From positions 1-36,810 of the forward strand of contig JAZFYD010000097.1 of assembly GCA_036443405.1 (NCBI GenBank): DNA of 36,810 nt, given 5' to 3'. Positions 7,706 through 16,080 of the stretch are shown one piece after another. The notes beneath the pieces were generated by a model that worked only from the letters and a program-made list of their open reading frames with translations, ran no database searches and was not told the origin of the DNA. Source of the stretch: JAZFYD01 sp036443405 (GTDB lineage: Bacteria > Planctomycetota > PLA2). Each line of letters opens with the position of its first letter. Within the stretch, counting starts at the first letter, position 1. A program made the translations under genes and the position numbers.

Positions 7706-8629
7706 GTGATTCTCGACGACATCACCCAGGCGGTTGGCGGGACTCCGCTCTTGCGCCTGGGGCGGTACGCCGCGGGGGCGCCGGCGGAGATTCTGGCCAA
7801 GCTCGAGATGTTCAACCCGTACTCGACCAAGGACCGGCCCGTGCTCGAGATGATCGCGGCGGCGGAGCGCGACGGGGCGCTTCAGGCCGGCGGCACGATC
7901 ATCGAGGCCACGAGTGGCAACACCGGCATCGCGATCGCGATGGTTTGCGCCGTGCGCGGCTACAAGTGCGTGCTCGTGATGTCGGCGGTCCAGTCGGTCG
8001 AACGCCGCAAGATGCTCCAGGCCCTCGGCGCGAAAGTCGTCCTGACACCGGCGTCCGGCGGCACGAAGGCCGCGCGGGAGGAGGCCCTTCGGTTGGTCGA
8101 GGAAACCGGCGCGTACTACATCGCCCAACACGACAACCCCGCGAACCCGGTCGCGCACGAAAAGACCACGGCCGAAGAGCTCTGGGACGCGACCGACGGC
8201 GGGATCGACGTCTTGGTTGGCGGACTCGGCACCGGCGGCACGCTCACCGGAGTCGCGCGCACGATTCGTCCGCGCAAGGCCGAGTTCCGAACAGTCGGCG
8301 TCGAGCCGGAGAACGCGCCGTTCATTTCGTGTGGAGAGTTTCAGCCGCACCGAATGATGGGCACCTCGCCCGGCTTTGTGCCCGGGGTCCTCGACCGCGA
8401 TCAGCTCGACGAGATCGTGCTCGTGTCCGAACAAGACGCGTTCGATGCCTGCCGCGAGATCGCCCGCTCGGAGGGCCTGCTGGTCGGAATCTCGTCCGGT
8501 GCGACCGCGCTCGCGGCGCGCCGCCTGGCTGACCGCCCCGAGCTCGCCGGCAAGACGATCGTGTGCGTGTTCGCGGATAGCGGGGAGCGCTATCTCTCGA
8601 TCGATGACCTTTTCGCGCCGATGTCCTAA
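7706..8629 (+). CDS. cysK: Cysteine synthase (O-acetylserine sulfhydrylase)
   Basis: This PLP enzyme makes cysteine from O-acetylserine and sulfide in the cytoplasm. With GTG 7706 as start it has 307 residues, close to the family length. An in-frame GTG at 7673 would add 11 residues but lies upstream of the -10 box. Motifs: ITQAVGGTPLLRL at the N-terminus, NPYSTKDR with PLP lysine K42, TSGNTG (69-74), which binds substrate, GGLGTGGTLTG, which holds the PLP phosphate, and GISSGA near the C-terminus. NPYSTKDR replaces the commoner NPxxSVKDR, so a cystathionine-beta-synthase-like or other beta-replacement role remains possible. The next codons after its TAA are an in-frame OsmC-like remnant. Confidence 0.9.
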   Translation: MILDDITQAVGGTPLLRLGRYAAGAPAEILAKLEMFNPYSTKDRPVLEMIAAAERDGALQAGGTIIEATSGNTGIAIAMVCAVRGYKCVLVMSAVQSVERRKMLQALGAKVVLTPASGGTKAAREEALRLVEETGAYYIAQHDNPANPVAHEKTTAEELWDATDGGIDVLVGGLGTGGTLTGVARTIRPRKAEFRTVGVEPENAPFISCGEFQPHRMMGTSPGFVPGVLDRDQLDEIVLVSEQDAFDACREIARSEGLLVGISSGATALAARRLADRPELAGKTIVCVFADSGERYLSIDDLFAPMS

Positions 8630-8776
8630 CCTCTCGTCGTCAACCTGAAGGTCAAGGCCGACGCGTCGGACGAATCTATCGAGGAAGTCTGCCGCATCTC
8701 CGAGGCGCGCTCTCCGATGGTCGACATCGCGAGCAACGGCGTCCCGATCGAAGTGACAACCTCAAAGACGGCCTGA
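8630..8776 (+). pseudogene. OsmC-like C-terminal remnant, in frame directly behind cysK stop
   Basis: Starting immediately after the cysK TAA, and in the same frame, 48 codons encode VKADASDESIEEVCRI, SEARSPMVDIASNGVPIEV and a short tail to TGA 8774-8776. This matches the end of OsmC/Ohr-family peroxiredoxins, where -E-C--S--RSP--- and a final N-VPV-V are conserved, although the resolving-cysteine context is incomplete. There is no start codon or upstream OsmC domain, because that position is occupied by the end of CysK. It looks like a gene scar left by a deletion that fused cysK to the tail of an osmC gene. Confidence 0.6.
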
Positions 8777-8802
8777 ACGCGCCTTTCCTACCCGCCGCCT
8801 GC

Positions 8803-8808
8803 TACGGT
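8803..8808 (+). promoter_or_regulatory. -10 box of the 8815 gene (leaderless type)
   Basis: TACGGT is followed by a 6-nt spacer and GTG 8815. The same TACGGT plus 6-nt arrangement occurs on the minus strand at 23992-23997. Confidence 0.5.
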
Positions 8809-8814
8809 CTTGGG

Positions 8815-9597
8815 GTGGGAAAACGAGGCCTCCTGCTTCTGCTGTTTTGCGGTTCGGCGCTCGCGGCCGATCCGGGGCCGGCGGGGATCTGGAAGGTCGG
8901 CGACCGCTACCGCTTTGAGTTCTCAGTTGCGCTTGACCAATTTGAGAATCGTCTCGGAAAGAAGGTGGACGCACCCGGCTGGACGCTGGACGAGGTCTAC
9001 GTAGACACGATCCTGGCCGTGGATGCCGGGCGACCCACCAGGGTCTCCCGCAGGTACAGCAAGTTCGAACTCTGCAAGCCCGGCGGTAAGTCGCTCCGGT
9101 TCGGTCCCAACGACTTCAGCGATTCGGTCGTGTTGGAAAAAGGGAAGACGGTCTGGAAGGTCCACAGGCCTGCTCCCAAGTACGCGGCCTCGATTTTCAA
9201 GGTGCGCGGCTCATTTTGTCGTTGGGCTCGATTCGCAGACGGGCTGAAAGACACGAAGAAGTTCCCGATCGACGAAAAGGCCCTCGGCGATCTGTTCCCC
9301 CGGTTCCTCGTCGGCAGGAGCAAAGGGAGGTTCGAGAGCAAGAATCCGAATTCGCAGCAGCGTGCGGACGGACCGGTCTGGACGGTTGGATTGAAGATGG
9401 GCGCGAGCTTCAAGCCACGCCTAGGCGGCACGCTTTACGCCTACAACTGCGAGGGTGCATGGGTCGTGGCCGAACGCAGCAGACGCATCGTCTCGTTGAA
9501 GTTGCAGGGCAAGCCCATGTATCTAGTCAAGAAGAACGACTTCTACGGGAAACTCACGGTCTTCATGAGCCTCGATCCGCTGGCCAAGGAGAAGTAG
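8815..9597 (+). CDS. Exported protein of unknown function
   Basis: This 260-residue protein begins at GTG 8815 with a signal peptide (MGKRGLLLLLFCGSALAADPG, likely cleaved after ALA). The mature part is rich in beta-prone segments: YRFEFSVAL, VVLEKGKTVWKV, VWTVGLKMGAS and IVSLKLQGKPMYLV. It contains about four cysteines. No family is recognised. The overall pattern of alternating strands resembles planctomycete periplasmic lipid-binding-like beta proteins, but this is only an impression. Its own -10 box suggests a separate transcript from cysK. Confidence 0.7.
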   Translation: MGKRGLLLLLFCGSALAADPGPAGIWKVGDRYRFEFSVALDQFENRLGKKVDAPGWTLDEVYVDTILAVDAGRPTRVSRRYSKFELCKPGGKSLRFGPNDFSDSVVLEKGKTVWKVHRPAPKYAASIFKVRGSFCRWARFADGLKDTKKFPIDEKALGDLFPRFLVGRSKGRFESKNPNSQQRADGPVWTVGLKMGASFKPRLGGTLYAYNCEGAWVVAERSRRIVSLKLQGKPMYLVKKNDFYGKLTVFMSLDPLAKEK

Positions 9598-9742
9598 TAC
9601 CCCTTGATCGGGAGCCACCCGCCTCGACGATGCAGCCCTTTACGTCGGCCGGCACGCGGAGGATGTCCGAGCGGCTCGCATCAGCCGCTTGTGCGGATGG
9701 CGATTCCCCGGCGACGCGACACGAAAACCCGAACAGAGTCGG

Positions 9743-9748
9743 TAGACT
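9743..9748 (+). promoter_or_regulatory. -10 box of the glycosyltransferase gene
   Basis: TAGACT ends 9 nt before ATG 9758. There is no Shine-Dalgarno. Confidence 0.45.
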
Positions 9749-9757
9749 GGCCGGAAC

Positions 9758-10693
9758 ATGCCCCGGGTCACCGTAATTATCCCGACATACAACCGGCGCC
9801 GGATGCTGCCGGAGGCGATCGACGGTGCCCTGGCACAGACTTTTCAGGACTTCGAACTCATCGTCGTCGACGATGAGTCCACCGACGGCACCGTGAAAAT
9901 GCTCGAGGATCGCTACGGCGGGGATTCACGCGTCCGCGTGATCGAAAAGCCCCACAGCGGCGGTCCCGCCCCCGGTCGCCAGCTTGGGCTCGAACAGGCA
10001 CAAGGCGACATCATTGCGTCGCTCGACTCGGACGATTGGTGGGACCCGGGTTATTTGGAATCGGTCGTGCGCGTGTTCGATTCGAATCCCGGGATCGACT
10101 ACGTGCTGTCGAACTACCGCACCGTGGGCGACCCCCGGCACGATGGGACGCCGACGTTCGACAACCCGTATTGGCGCTTGCCGGACACCGTCGAGGCGCT
10201 CGCGCATGGCGCATGGGTCATTCCGTCCGCGAGTTGCGTCCGGGCGTCTGCAGCACGTAACGTGGGGTTCGACTCCGGCGCCGTGCTCGGCGAGGACACC
10301 GACCTCGTCTGGCGGCTGCTTCTGGCGGGTCACCGGTTGGTCGGAAATCCCGAGTTGTTCGTGAACTATCGCGTGCACACCGGCGTGGATGGCGACATCA
10401 CGCAGATGGTTGACGTCTCCGCGGAGGAGAAGGCGGCGTGCAACCTCGCTCTGCTCGACCGCTACGCCAAGCAGGCCGGGCCGACCGTCAAGCGGCGCCG
10501 GCGCGAAATGCACCGGCTCGCCGCCCGGAGGTTGGTGGCCGAAAGCCGCTGGATCGAGGCGCGCCCGCATCTTTGGCGGTGGTGGCGGTTGAAGCTGGGA
10601 TCTCTCACGGCTCTTCGCTGGTGGGTTCTCTCGTTTTTCAAGGGTGGCGAGGCGGAACGGAAGCCGAAGGCGCTTGATGCCCGAGGGACCTGA
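9758..10693 (+). CDS. Family 2 glycosyltransferase
   Basis: This 311-residue enzyme transfers a sugar from a nucleotide donor. The GT-A nucleotide-binding core is clear: VTVIIPTYNRRRMLPEAI at the N-terminus, FELIVVDDESTDGT (about 33-46), and IIASLDSDDWW, which carries the metal-binding acidic motif near residues 88-92. LGEDTDLVWRLLLAG (about 174-188) supplies the usual ED catalytic region. The C-terminal part is basic and tryptophan-rich (WRWWRLKLG, RWWVLSFF), suggesting membrane association. There are no other polysaccharide genes adjacent, so donor and acceptor cannot be predicted. Confidence 0.9.
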   Translation: MPRVTVIIPTYNRRRMLPEAIDGALAQTFQDFELIVVDDESTDGTVKMLEDRYGGDSRVRVIEKPHSGGPAPGRQLGLEQAQGDIIASLDSDDWWDPGYLESVVRVFDSNPGIDYVLSNYRTVGDPRHDGTPTFDNPYWRLPDTVEALAHGAWVIPSASCVRASAARNVGFDSGAVLGEDTDLVWRLLLAGHRLVGNPELFVNYRVHTGVDGDITQMVDVSAEEKAACNLALLDRYAKQAGPTVKRRRREMHRLAARRLVAESRWIEARPHLWRWWRLKLGSLTALRWWVLSFFKGGEAERKPKALDARGT

Positions 10694-10767
10694 CGGGACA
10701 CTTTTGGGCACGAAATGGGTGCAGACGCGGGGGGTGAGGTGAGGCCCGCGATTAAGTACATAGGTTC

Positions 10768-13299
10768 ATGACGATGGCGCGACCGATGCTGACGACCCGG
10801 TTTGTTGCTGCGGCGGTGGCCGTTGTGGCCTCGTCTTGGATCGTCGTGGCCGAACCCTCGCCGTTTGAGGACCGCATCGATGACGTTGTGCGCAGTTGCC
10901 GCCGGGAGATGGAGCGCTGGAACCGGCCGTCGGTGGCGTGCGAAGTGCGCGAGAAGGAAAAGGAGCGCATCCGCACGGGCGCCGTCAAGGTCGTCCGCAC
11001 GCTGATCGAGAAGTATGGCGCCGCCGACGCGAAATTGCCCGCGGACGTGACGCCGGGATACCTCGCGCTTCTGCGGCCGCCGCTCGCACCCTCGTTCGAG
11101 GCGACCCAAGCGCTCGTCCTCGAATTCCTGAATCGCGATCCGGAGTCGCCCGCTTGCTGGGCGTATCTGGAAACCCTCGTCGATTGGTTCGAAGCCGATC
11201 ACGGTGATTCCGAACCGCCCTGGAAGTCATTCCGTGACTGGGGGACCGCGGCCGACGCCGAGGTGCGTGCCGAAGCGTCCCTCGCGCTTTCGTTGTTCGA
11301 GGCCAAGATCGCGGCGCGGCAGGGGGAGAAGAAACGCGCGCGGAAGATCGCGGAGACGCTGGTCAAGGGTGGCGAAGGTTCACCCACGCTTCTGCTCGCA
11401 GCGCGAAAATTGCGCTCGCGTTTGTCGCTTCTCGATGAGGGCCGCGCCGCGCCGGCGTTTCGGCTCAAGGCCACGCGTGCGCCCTCACCGCATGTGACCC
11501 TCGACGGATATCGCGGGCGGATTCTCATGCTGCATTTCTCCGCCGCCGGCGACGACGCCGATGCGTCGATGTTGTTCGTCATGCGCGACTGCCGCCGACG
11601 TCTGCCCATGAGCGACCTCGCGCTGCTCACGGTGCCACTCGGCGAGGAATCCGAAAGTGCAGGCGCATCGGCACAGACCGCTTGGCCGATCGCGGCACCA
11701 GGGTCCGCCGCGCGCGATGCGGCGTTGGGTTACGGCGTCGATCTGGTCTCCGCGTTGTTCTTGGTCTCGCCGGACGGCAAGATCCTGAAACGCGACGGTT
11801 GGGATGACATCGAGGCGGCGGCGCAGGTCGAGCAGATCGTGCGCCGCGAAATGGGGCCGCCGCTCGAGGAGGCGCTGCGCGATGTGCAGGCGTCGGGGGA
11901 TTGGGGGGCGTTCCGATCGTTCTGGCACCGGCTGGCGGGGCATCGACGCACGTACTTTCATCCGCGCACGTGGGCCGTTGCGCGGGGGATCGGCCCGCGC
12001 GCGCACTACGCGCTATGCCTCGCGAGCGCTGAAGATGAGCGCAAACAGGATCCCGGGCCGGTCGACGCGCGCGGGCCGCACGGTGCGCTGGTGAGCGCGT
12101 GGCTCGCGGCGGCACGCGATGGAGACAAGGTGGCGTGGGACGAAGCGCTCGCGCCCCTCGAAAAGCCCAGAAGCGACGAGTGTCTGAAGGTCGTGGACCT
12201 CCTGTTCGATCTCGGGATGAACGATCCGGCGCTACTCGAGAGACTCGCGAGGATCGCTCTCAAGGGCAAACGGTGGGAGACGGCGTCGATGGCGCTGCGC
12301 ACGCTGCAGCACCAAAACGCGGCGGTGTCGCCCAAGCCGTTTCGTTCGCTGATCAAACACAAGCGCTGGCAGATTCCGCTCGCGCTCGCCGAGGCGCTGA
12401 TCGCGTACCGCCACATCGACTCGGTGGATCTCCTGGTCCAACTCGTGGGTTCAAAGCGGTTTCGCGTCCGCAAACGCGCGGCGCAGTCGTTGTCCGACCT
12501 GACCGGCCAATCCCTCGGGTTGTCGCAGAAGCGCTGGGCGGCGTGGCGGCGTGGCGAAGGCGCGAACCTGCGCGTGCTGCCGCGGCTGGCGGCCCCGCGC
12601 GCGCCGAAGGCCGGGCACCGTTACGCGCAACCGCGTCCGTACTACGGGCTCGAGATCGCGAGCGACCGCCTCGTGTTCGTCCTCGATAAGAGCGAAAGCA
12701 TGTACTACGGGTTGTTCGATGGCGTGGTCGAGGAGGTCGAGGCGCACCTCAGCGCGGCGGGCCCGACGACGAGATTCAACGTCGTCGAGTTCGACGAGGA
12801 GCCGAGGCTGTGGCAGAAAAAACTCGCGGGGGCCAACGCGGCGAACGTTCGCAAGGCGGTGTCTTACCTGCGGCGTACCAAACCGATCGGACCGACCAAC
12901 GTCATGGATTCCCTGCGGATGGCGTTTCGCGTGCCAGGCCTCGACGCGGTGGTCTTGCTCTCCGACGGATTGCCGAATCGCGGCGACCCGGCGCATCCGG
13001 GCGGCATCCTGGGCGCGATGCGCGGCGAGAATCGGTACCTGCGGATCATGATCCACACGGTCCTGCTCCTGCGCGGCCGGGTTTTCAAACACGATGACCC
13101 GCGCGGCAAGGACGTGCCGCCGATCGGTCAGCGCGAAAAGAACCGGCGCGAACGGAGACGGGCGCGCGCGCACGAGGACCAGCTTGGCGCCTTCTTGAAA
13201 GAGCTCGCGGATCAAAACGAGGGGACGTTCGGCGTCGGTTTTGCGGACATGTGGAAACCGCCGCCGGGCGCGCGGACGCGACCCAGCACGGACAAGTAG
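10768..13299 (+). CDS. Large exported protein: thioredoxin-like fold, HEAT-like segment and von Willebrand A domain
   Basis: The protein has 843 residues. An N-terminal signal or anchor (about 8-29) is followed by an alpha-helical region. Next comes a thioredoxin/AhpC-like domain (about 220-360) that lacks any CxxC, so it is not a redox enzyme by sequence. A helical HEAT-like segment (about 554-596) ends in LTGQSLGLSQKRWAAW. The VWA domain (about 632-800) has a complete MIDAS: DKSES (D640), the threonine in GPTNVMD, and the aspartate in LLSDGLP. VWA domains bind protein ligands through a metal. A 9-nt gap leads to the next gene. The domain order is seen directly; an adhesive or scaffolding role is inferred. 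Confidence 0.82.
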   Translation: MTMARPMLTTRFVAAAVAVVASSWIVVAEPSPFEDRIDDVVRSCRREMERWNRPSVACEVREKEKERIRTGAVKVVRTLIEKYGAADAKLPADVTPGYLALLRPPLAPSFEATQALVLEFLNRDPESPACWAYLETLVDWFEADHGDSEPPWKSFRDWGTAADAEVRAEASLALSLFEAKIAARQGEKKRARKIAETLVKGGEGSPTLLLAARKLRSRLSLLDEGRAAPAFRLKATRAPSPHVTLDGYRGRILMLHFSAAGDDADASMLFVMRDCRRRLPMSDLALLTVPLGEESESAGASAQTAWPIAAPGSAARDAALGYGVDLVSALFLVSPDGKILKRDGWDDIEAAAQVEQIVRREMGPPLEEALRDVQASGDWGAFRSFWHRLAGHRRTYFHPRTWAVARGIGPRAHYALCLASAEDERKQDPGPVDARGPHGALVSAWLAAARDGDKVAWDEALAPLEKPRSDECLKVVDLLFDLGMNDPALLERLARIALKGKRWETASMALRTLQHQNAAVSPKPFRSLIKHKRWQIPLALAEALIAYRHIDSVDLLVQLVGSKRFRVRKRAAQSLSDLTGQSLGLSQKRWAAWRRGEGANLRVLPRLAAPRAPKAGHRYAQPRPYYGLEIASDRLVFVLDKSESMYYGLFDGVVEEVEAHLSAAGPTTRFNVVEFDEEPRLWQKKLAGANAANVRKAVSYLRRTKPIGPTNVMDSLRMAFRVPGLDAVVLLSDGLPNRGDPAHPGGILGAMRGENRYLRIMIHTVLLLRGRVFKHDDPRGKDVPPIGQREKNRRERRRARAHEDQLGAFLKELADQNEGTFGVGFADMWKPPPGARTRPSTDK

Positions 13300-13302
13300 A
13301 GT
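13297..13302 (+). promoter_or_regulatory. -10 box overlapping a stop codon, for the 13309 gene
   Basis: TAGAGT, whose TAG is the stop codon of the VWA gene, is followed by 6 nt and ATG 13309. It would give a leaderless transcript starting inside the gene junction. Confidence 0.45.
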
Positions 13303-13308
13303 AGGGCG

Positions 13309-15213
13309 ATGCGGCGATTCGGATTCCTGCTGGTGCTGTGCGCGACGGTGTTCGGGCAGGACCTCGGACCGGCGTCGGCGCAGCTTCGGCTCAAGGACGG
13401 GCGCGTGCTGCGCGGGCGCTCGGTGACGCGCGACAAATCGGGGGCGGTTCTGCACACGGTATTCGGGAAGCTGCGGGTCCCCAAGGACCGGTTGGCGACC
13501 GGCACGCAGGAGGCCAAGCCGAAGGCCGAGAAACCGACGCGACGGAAGCGGCGCACGAAGTGGCTGGAGATCGAAAGCGATCTGAGCGAATCGCGCGCGC
13601 AGCTCTACAGCGATCAGCTCGACGCGTTTTTCGACCACATGATCGTCGTGTACGAACTCGACCGCGACCGGCTCAAGCGCGACGCGCCCTACCGCATGCA
13701 GGTGTACCGGCGCCGCAAGGACTTCAAGAAGGTCCAGGGCGAGGTGGCGCCTGGCATCGAGAACAAGGGGCAGGCGTTCGCCGAGGGTGTGGCCGGGTTC
13801 TACTCGCAGCAGCATCGTTGCATCTTCATGTGGGACGCCGAGGGCATGCAGGGCGCGACGCAACTCGAGGTCGCGAAACACGAGACGACGCATCTGTTGA
13901 ACTCGTTGCTCGCCAGGCAAATCGCGATCAACGTGCCCACGTGGTTCGAGGAGGGGGCGGCAACGTACTTCTCCATGTCGATCGCGCTGCCGGGCGGTAA
14001 CGTGCCGGAGCCGCGGGATCACGCGGGTGCGTTGGCCGAGGTTATCGGCGAGATCGAAGCCGGCAAACCCTACACCGGCCGCGGGATTCGCAGCGTGTCC
14101 TGGAACGCGTTTTTGGGCCGCGAGTACTCGTGGGGTTGGGCGCTCGTGAGGTTCTTCCGCCAGCACCAAGGCGGCAAGAGATGGTCGTCGCTGCTGAAAC
14201 ACCTCCGCACCGTGAGCGCGCGCGGGCCGGTCGGCGACTCTCAGGAGAAGCGGTTCCTGGAATCGGCCGGCTTCAAGAACTCGGCCGCGTTCGACCGGAA
14301 GTGGCACGCGTTTCTGTTGAAGGCGAAGCCGGGCGGCCGCCTCGCGCCGGTGGGAACCGCGCCCGCGGTGTTGGAGCGGGTGGCGGCGGTGAAGAAGCCG
14401 GCGGCGGCGCTGGCACGCAACTTCGCGCGCATCGGCATGTCTCTCGCCCGCGTGCGGGAGGTCGAGGCGGCGGTGGTGTACCTGCGCGCGGCGATGCGGG
14501 GTGGCGTGAAGGATCCGGATGTGCCGTACCACCTCGCGCTCGCGCTCGTGGAACGCGAGGATTTGGGTGTCGAGGACATGTGGCCGCGCGAGGCGGTGGC
14601 GGCGCTGCACAAAGCGGTCGATCTGGCGCCGTTGCGGTCGGTGTACCGGTTGGCGTTCGGCACCGCGCTGCTCGGGTACGAGCACACCGATCACGCGCAG
14701 CACGAGCTTGGCTTGGCGCTCCTGTGCGCCGGTCCGGACGACGACGATCTGCAGTTGGCGGTGATGCTCTTGGGCGCGACGCTGGAGTTGGCGCCGAAGG
14801 AGGAGCCGGAGGCCGCGCTGGAGAAACTCGTCGCGGCGCTGCCTTTGCAGAAAAGCGCGCTGCGGGCCGCGCTGGCGTACCGCTTCCAGGAAGACGAGGA
14901 CTGGGACAAGCTTGCGAAGTTGTTGGAAGGTCGCGTGAAAATCAAGGCGGCGACAATCGAGGAGCGCGCGATGCTCGCCGGGCTCTACAAGGTCTCCGAC
15001 CGTCTCGATGACGCCGCGGCGCTCTACGCGGCCATTCTCGCGGAGGACGCGACCGCGCTGCGCTACTGGCCCGATTGCATCGAATGCCTGCTCGCGCTCG
15101 GTAAGAACGACGAAGCAGCAACCGCGTTTTCGAACGCGCGCGCCGCGCTGAAGTCAGACCCGCGCGACCTCGGTTGGATCCGCCGCCGGCTGGACAAGCT
15201 GGAAGCGGAGTAG
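13309..15213 (+). CDS. Exported HExxH (DUF1570-like) peptidase with TPR-like C-terminus
   Basis: This 634-residue protein has a signal peptide (1-16). The N-terminal part (about 22-60, LRLKDGRVLRGRSV and GKLRVPKDRL) looks like a small SH3-like beta domain. The central domain carries KHETTHLLN, an HExxH zinc motif (H191, E192, H195), and PTWFEEGAATYF, whose E214 or E215 is the likely third ligand as in gluzincins. This pattern matches DUF1570-type proteins common in Planctomycetes. Residues about 348-620 are TPR-like helical pairs. It is probably a periplasmic metallopeptidase or an inactive relative; the substrate is unknown. It follows the VWA gene closely and may work with it. Confidence 0.82.
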   Translation: MRRFGFLLVLCATVFGQDLGPASAQLRLKDGRVLRGRSVTRDKSGAVLHTVFGKLRVPKDRLATGTQEAKPKAEKPTRRKRRTKWLEIESDLSESRAQLYSDQLDAFFDHMIVVYELDRDRLKRDAPYRMQVYRRRKDFKKVQGEVAPGIENKGQAFAEGVAGFYSQQHRCIFMWDAEGMQGATQLEVAKHETTHLLNSLLARQIAINVPTWFEEGAATYFSMSIALPGGNVPEPRDHAGALAEVIGEIEAGKPYTGRGIRSVSWNAFLGREYSWGWALVRFFRQHQGGKRWSSLLKHLRTVSARGPVGDSQEKRFLESAGFKNSAAFDRKWHAFLLKAKPGGRLAPVGTAPAVLERVAAVKKPAAALARNFARIGMSLARVREVEAAVVYLRAAMRGGVKDPDVPYHLALALVEREDLGVEDMWPREAVAALHKAVDLAPLRSVYRLAFGTALLGYEHTDHAQHELGLALLCAGPDDDDLQLAVMLLGATLELAPKEEPEAALEKLVAALPLQKSALRAALAYRFQEDEDWDKLAKLLEGRVKIKAATIEERAMLAGLYKVSDRLDDAAALYAAILAEDATALRYWPDCIECLLALGKNDEAATAFSNARAALKSDPRDLGWIRRRLDKLEAE

Positions 15214-15244
15214 GCCCTTCGCAGCGTCGTCTGCGGTTCGTCTT

Positions 15245-15271
15245 GCCACAGAGGCACGGAGAACACGGAGG
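15245..15271. repeat. CACAGAGGCACGGAGAACAC-type dispersed repeat fragment
   Basis: GCCACAGAGGCACGGAGAAC with ACGGAGG following matches a purine-rich intergenic repeat that I recall as frequent in planctomycete and other environmental genomes. Only one copy is present here. Nearby, GTGGATC and GATCCAC form weak inverted ends around 15275 and 15345. Confidence 0.35.
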
Positions 15272-15403
15272 GCGTGGATCGCGGTTCCAAGTCGATGATC
15301 AAACGGAGCGGTCGAGCGAACAGAGCGGGGCTCGATGATGATCCACCTCGGGCGTCTCCACGACTCGGAGGCGGTGTCGTGAACCTGCGGGGTCCGCGCC
15401 GGG

Positions 15404-15409
15404 CATACT
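15404..15409 (+). promoter_or_regulatory. -10 box of the PepSY-like lipoprotein gene
   Basis: CATACT ends 8 nt before ATG 15418. There is no Shine-Dalgarno. Confidence 0.45.
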
Positions 15410-15417
15410 GTGCCTCC

Positions 15418-16005
15418 ATGAATGCCCCGTGCCGTTTCGCTCTCACCGTTCTTGTCCTTCTTTGCGCGTGTGTCACCAATCGCTATCGCAACGAGGATGC
15501 GCTTGCGAGCAAGAGCCTCGAGTTTCAGCTCAACGAAAAAGGGCGTGTGGACCAGATCGAGTACCACATCGCACCGGCCGGAGTCCCCGAGGCGGTTCGC
15601 GCTGCGATGACCCGGCTCCATCCCGACGGCACGATCACCGGCGCCGAAAAGGAGTGGCATCACGGCACGCTGTACTACGAACTCACGAGCAAGAAGGACG
15701 GGCGCGAGACCGAGGTGATGTTCTATCCCGACGGCACGGTCTTCCGCTCGGAGATCGAGGTGCCGGTCGACGACGTTCCGCAGAGCATTCAGAAGGTCGC
15801 GGCGGCGGCGCTGCCCGGGGCCGAGGTGACGAAGTACGAGGAGATCCGCGAGGCCGACGGCCGGCTGATCGAGTACCACGTGAAGCTGAGCCGCGACGGC
15901 AAGCGCTACAAGCTGCTGCTCCATCGCACCGGCGTGTTCCGCGGCCTGCTGCGTGAGATACCCGCCGAGGTCGAAGTCCCCGCCGAGGCCGAATTCGAGA
16001 AGTAG
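15418..16005 (+). CDS. PepSY-like lipoprotein
   Basis: This 195-residue protein starts at ATG 15418; the longer frame upstream lacks signals. Residues 1-18 form a lipoprotein signal (FALTVLVLLCAC, with a lipidated cysteine at about 16 or 18). The mature part has two alpha-beta repeats of the type VPEAVRAAMTRLHPDGTI...YYELTSKKDG and VPQSIQKVAAAALPGAEV...YHVKLSRDGKR. These match PepSY-like/BLIP-like domains that bind and inhibit peptidases or act as envelope chaperones. It lies next to two HExxH-type and beta-sandwich exported proteins, so peptidase control is a reasonable guess. Confidence 0.78.
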   Translation: MNAPCRFALTVLVLLCACVTNRYRNEDALASKSLEFQLNEKGRVDQIEYHIAPAGVPEAVRAAMTRLHPDGTITGAEKEWHHGTLYYELTSKKDGRETEVMFYPDGTVFRSEIEVPVDDVPQSIQKVAAAALPGAEVTKYEEIREADGRLIEYHVKLSRDGKRYKLLLHRTGVFRGLLREIPAEVEVPAEAEFEK

Positions 16006-16080
16006 TTCTGCACGGTTCGCGCGCTGCGTTCGTCTTTGTTTCCGAGGTCCGTCCCGACGGTGCCTCTTGGGAGAAACACG

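Noticed and set aside
9598..9757. Minus-strand reading with strings such as SDILRVPADVKGCIVEAGG
   Set aside because: No start codon, no upstream continuation, and it covers the promoter of the glycosyltransferase gene. It could be a fragment, but nothing supports it.
12451..14703. 750-codon minus-strand frame opposite the VWA and HETTH genes
   Set aside because: Its composition (His/Arg/Leu-rich) is typical of antisense translation of high-GC coding DNA, and it overlaps two well-supported genes.
15219..15240. CGCAG/CTGCG hairpin as terminator of the HETTH gene
   Set aside because: Only a 5-bp stem and no real T tract; too weak to call.
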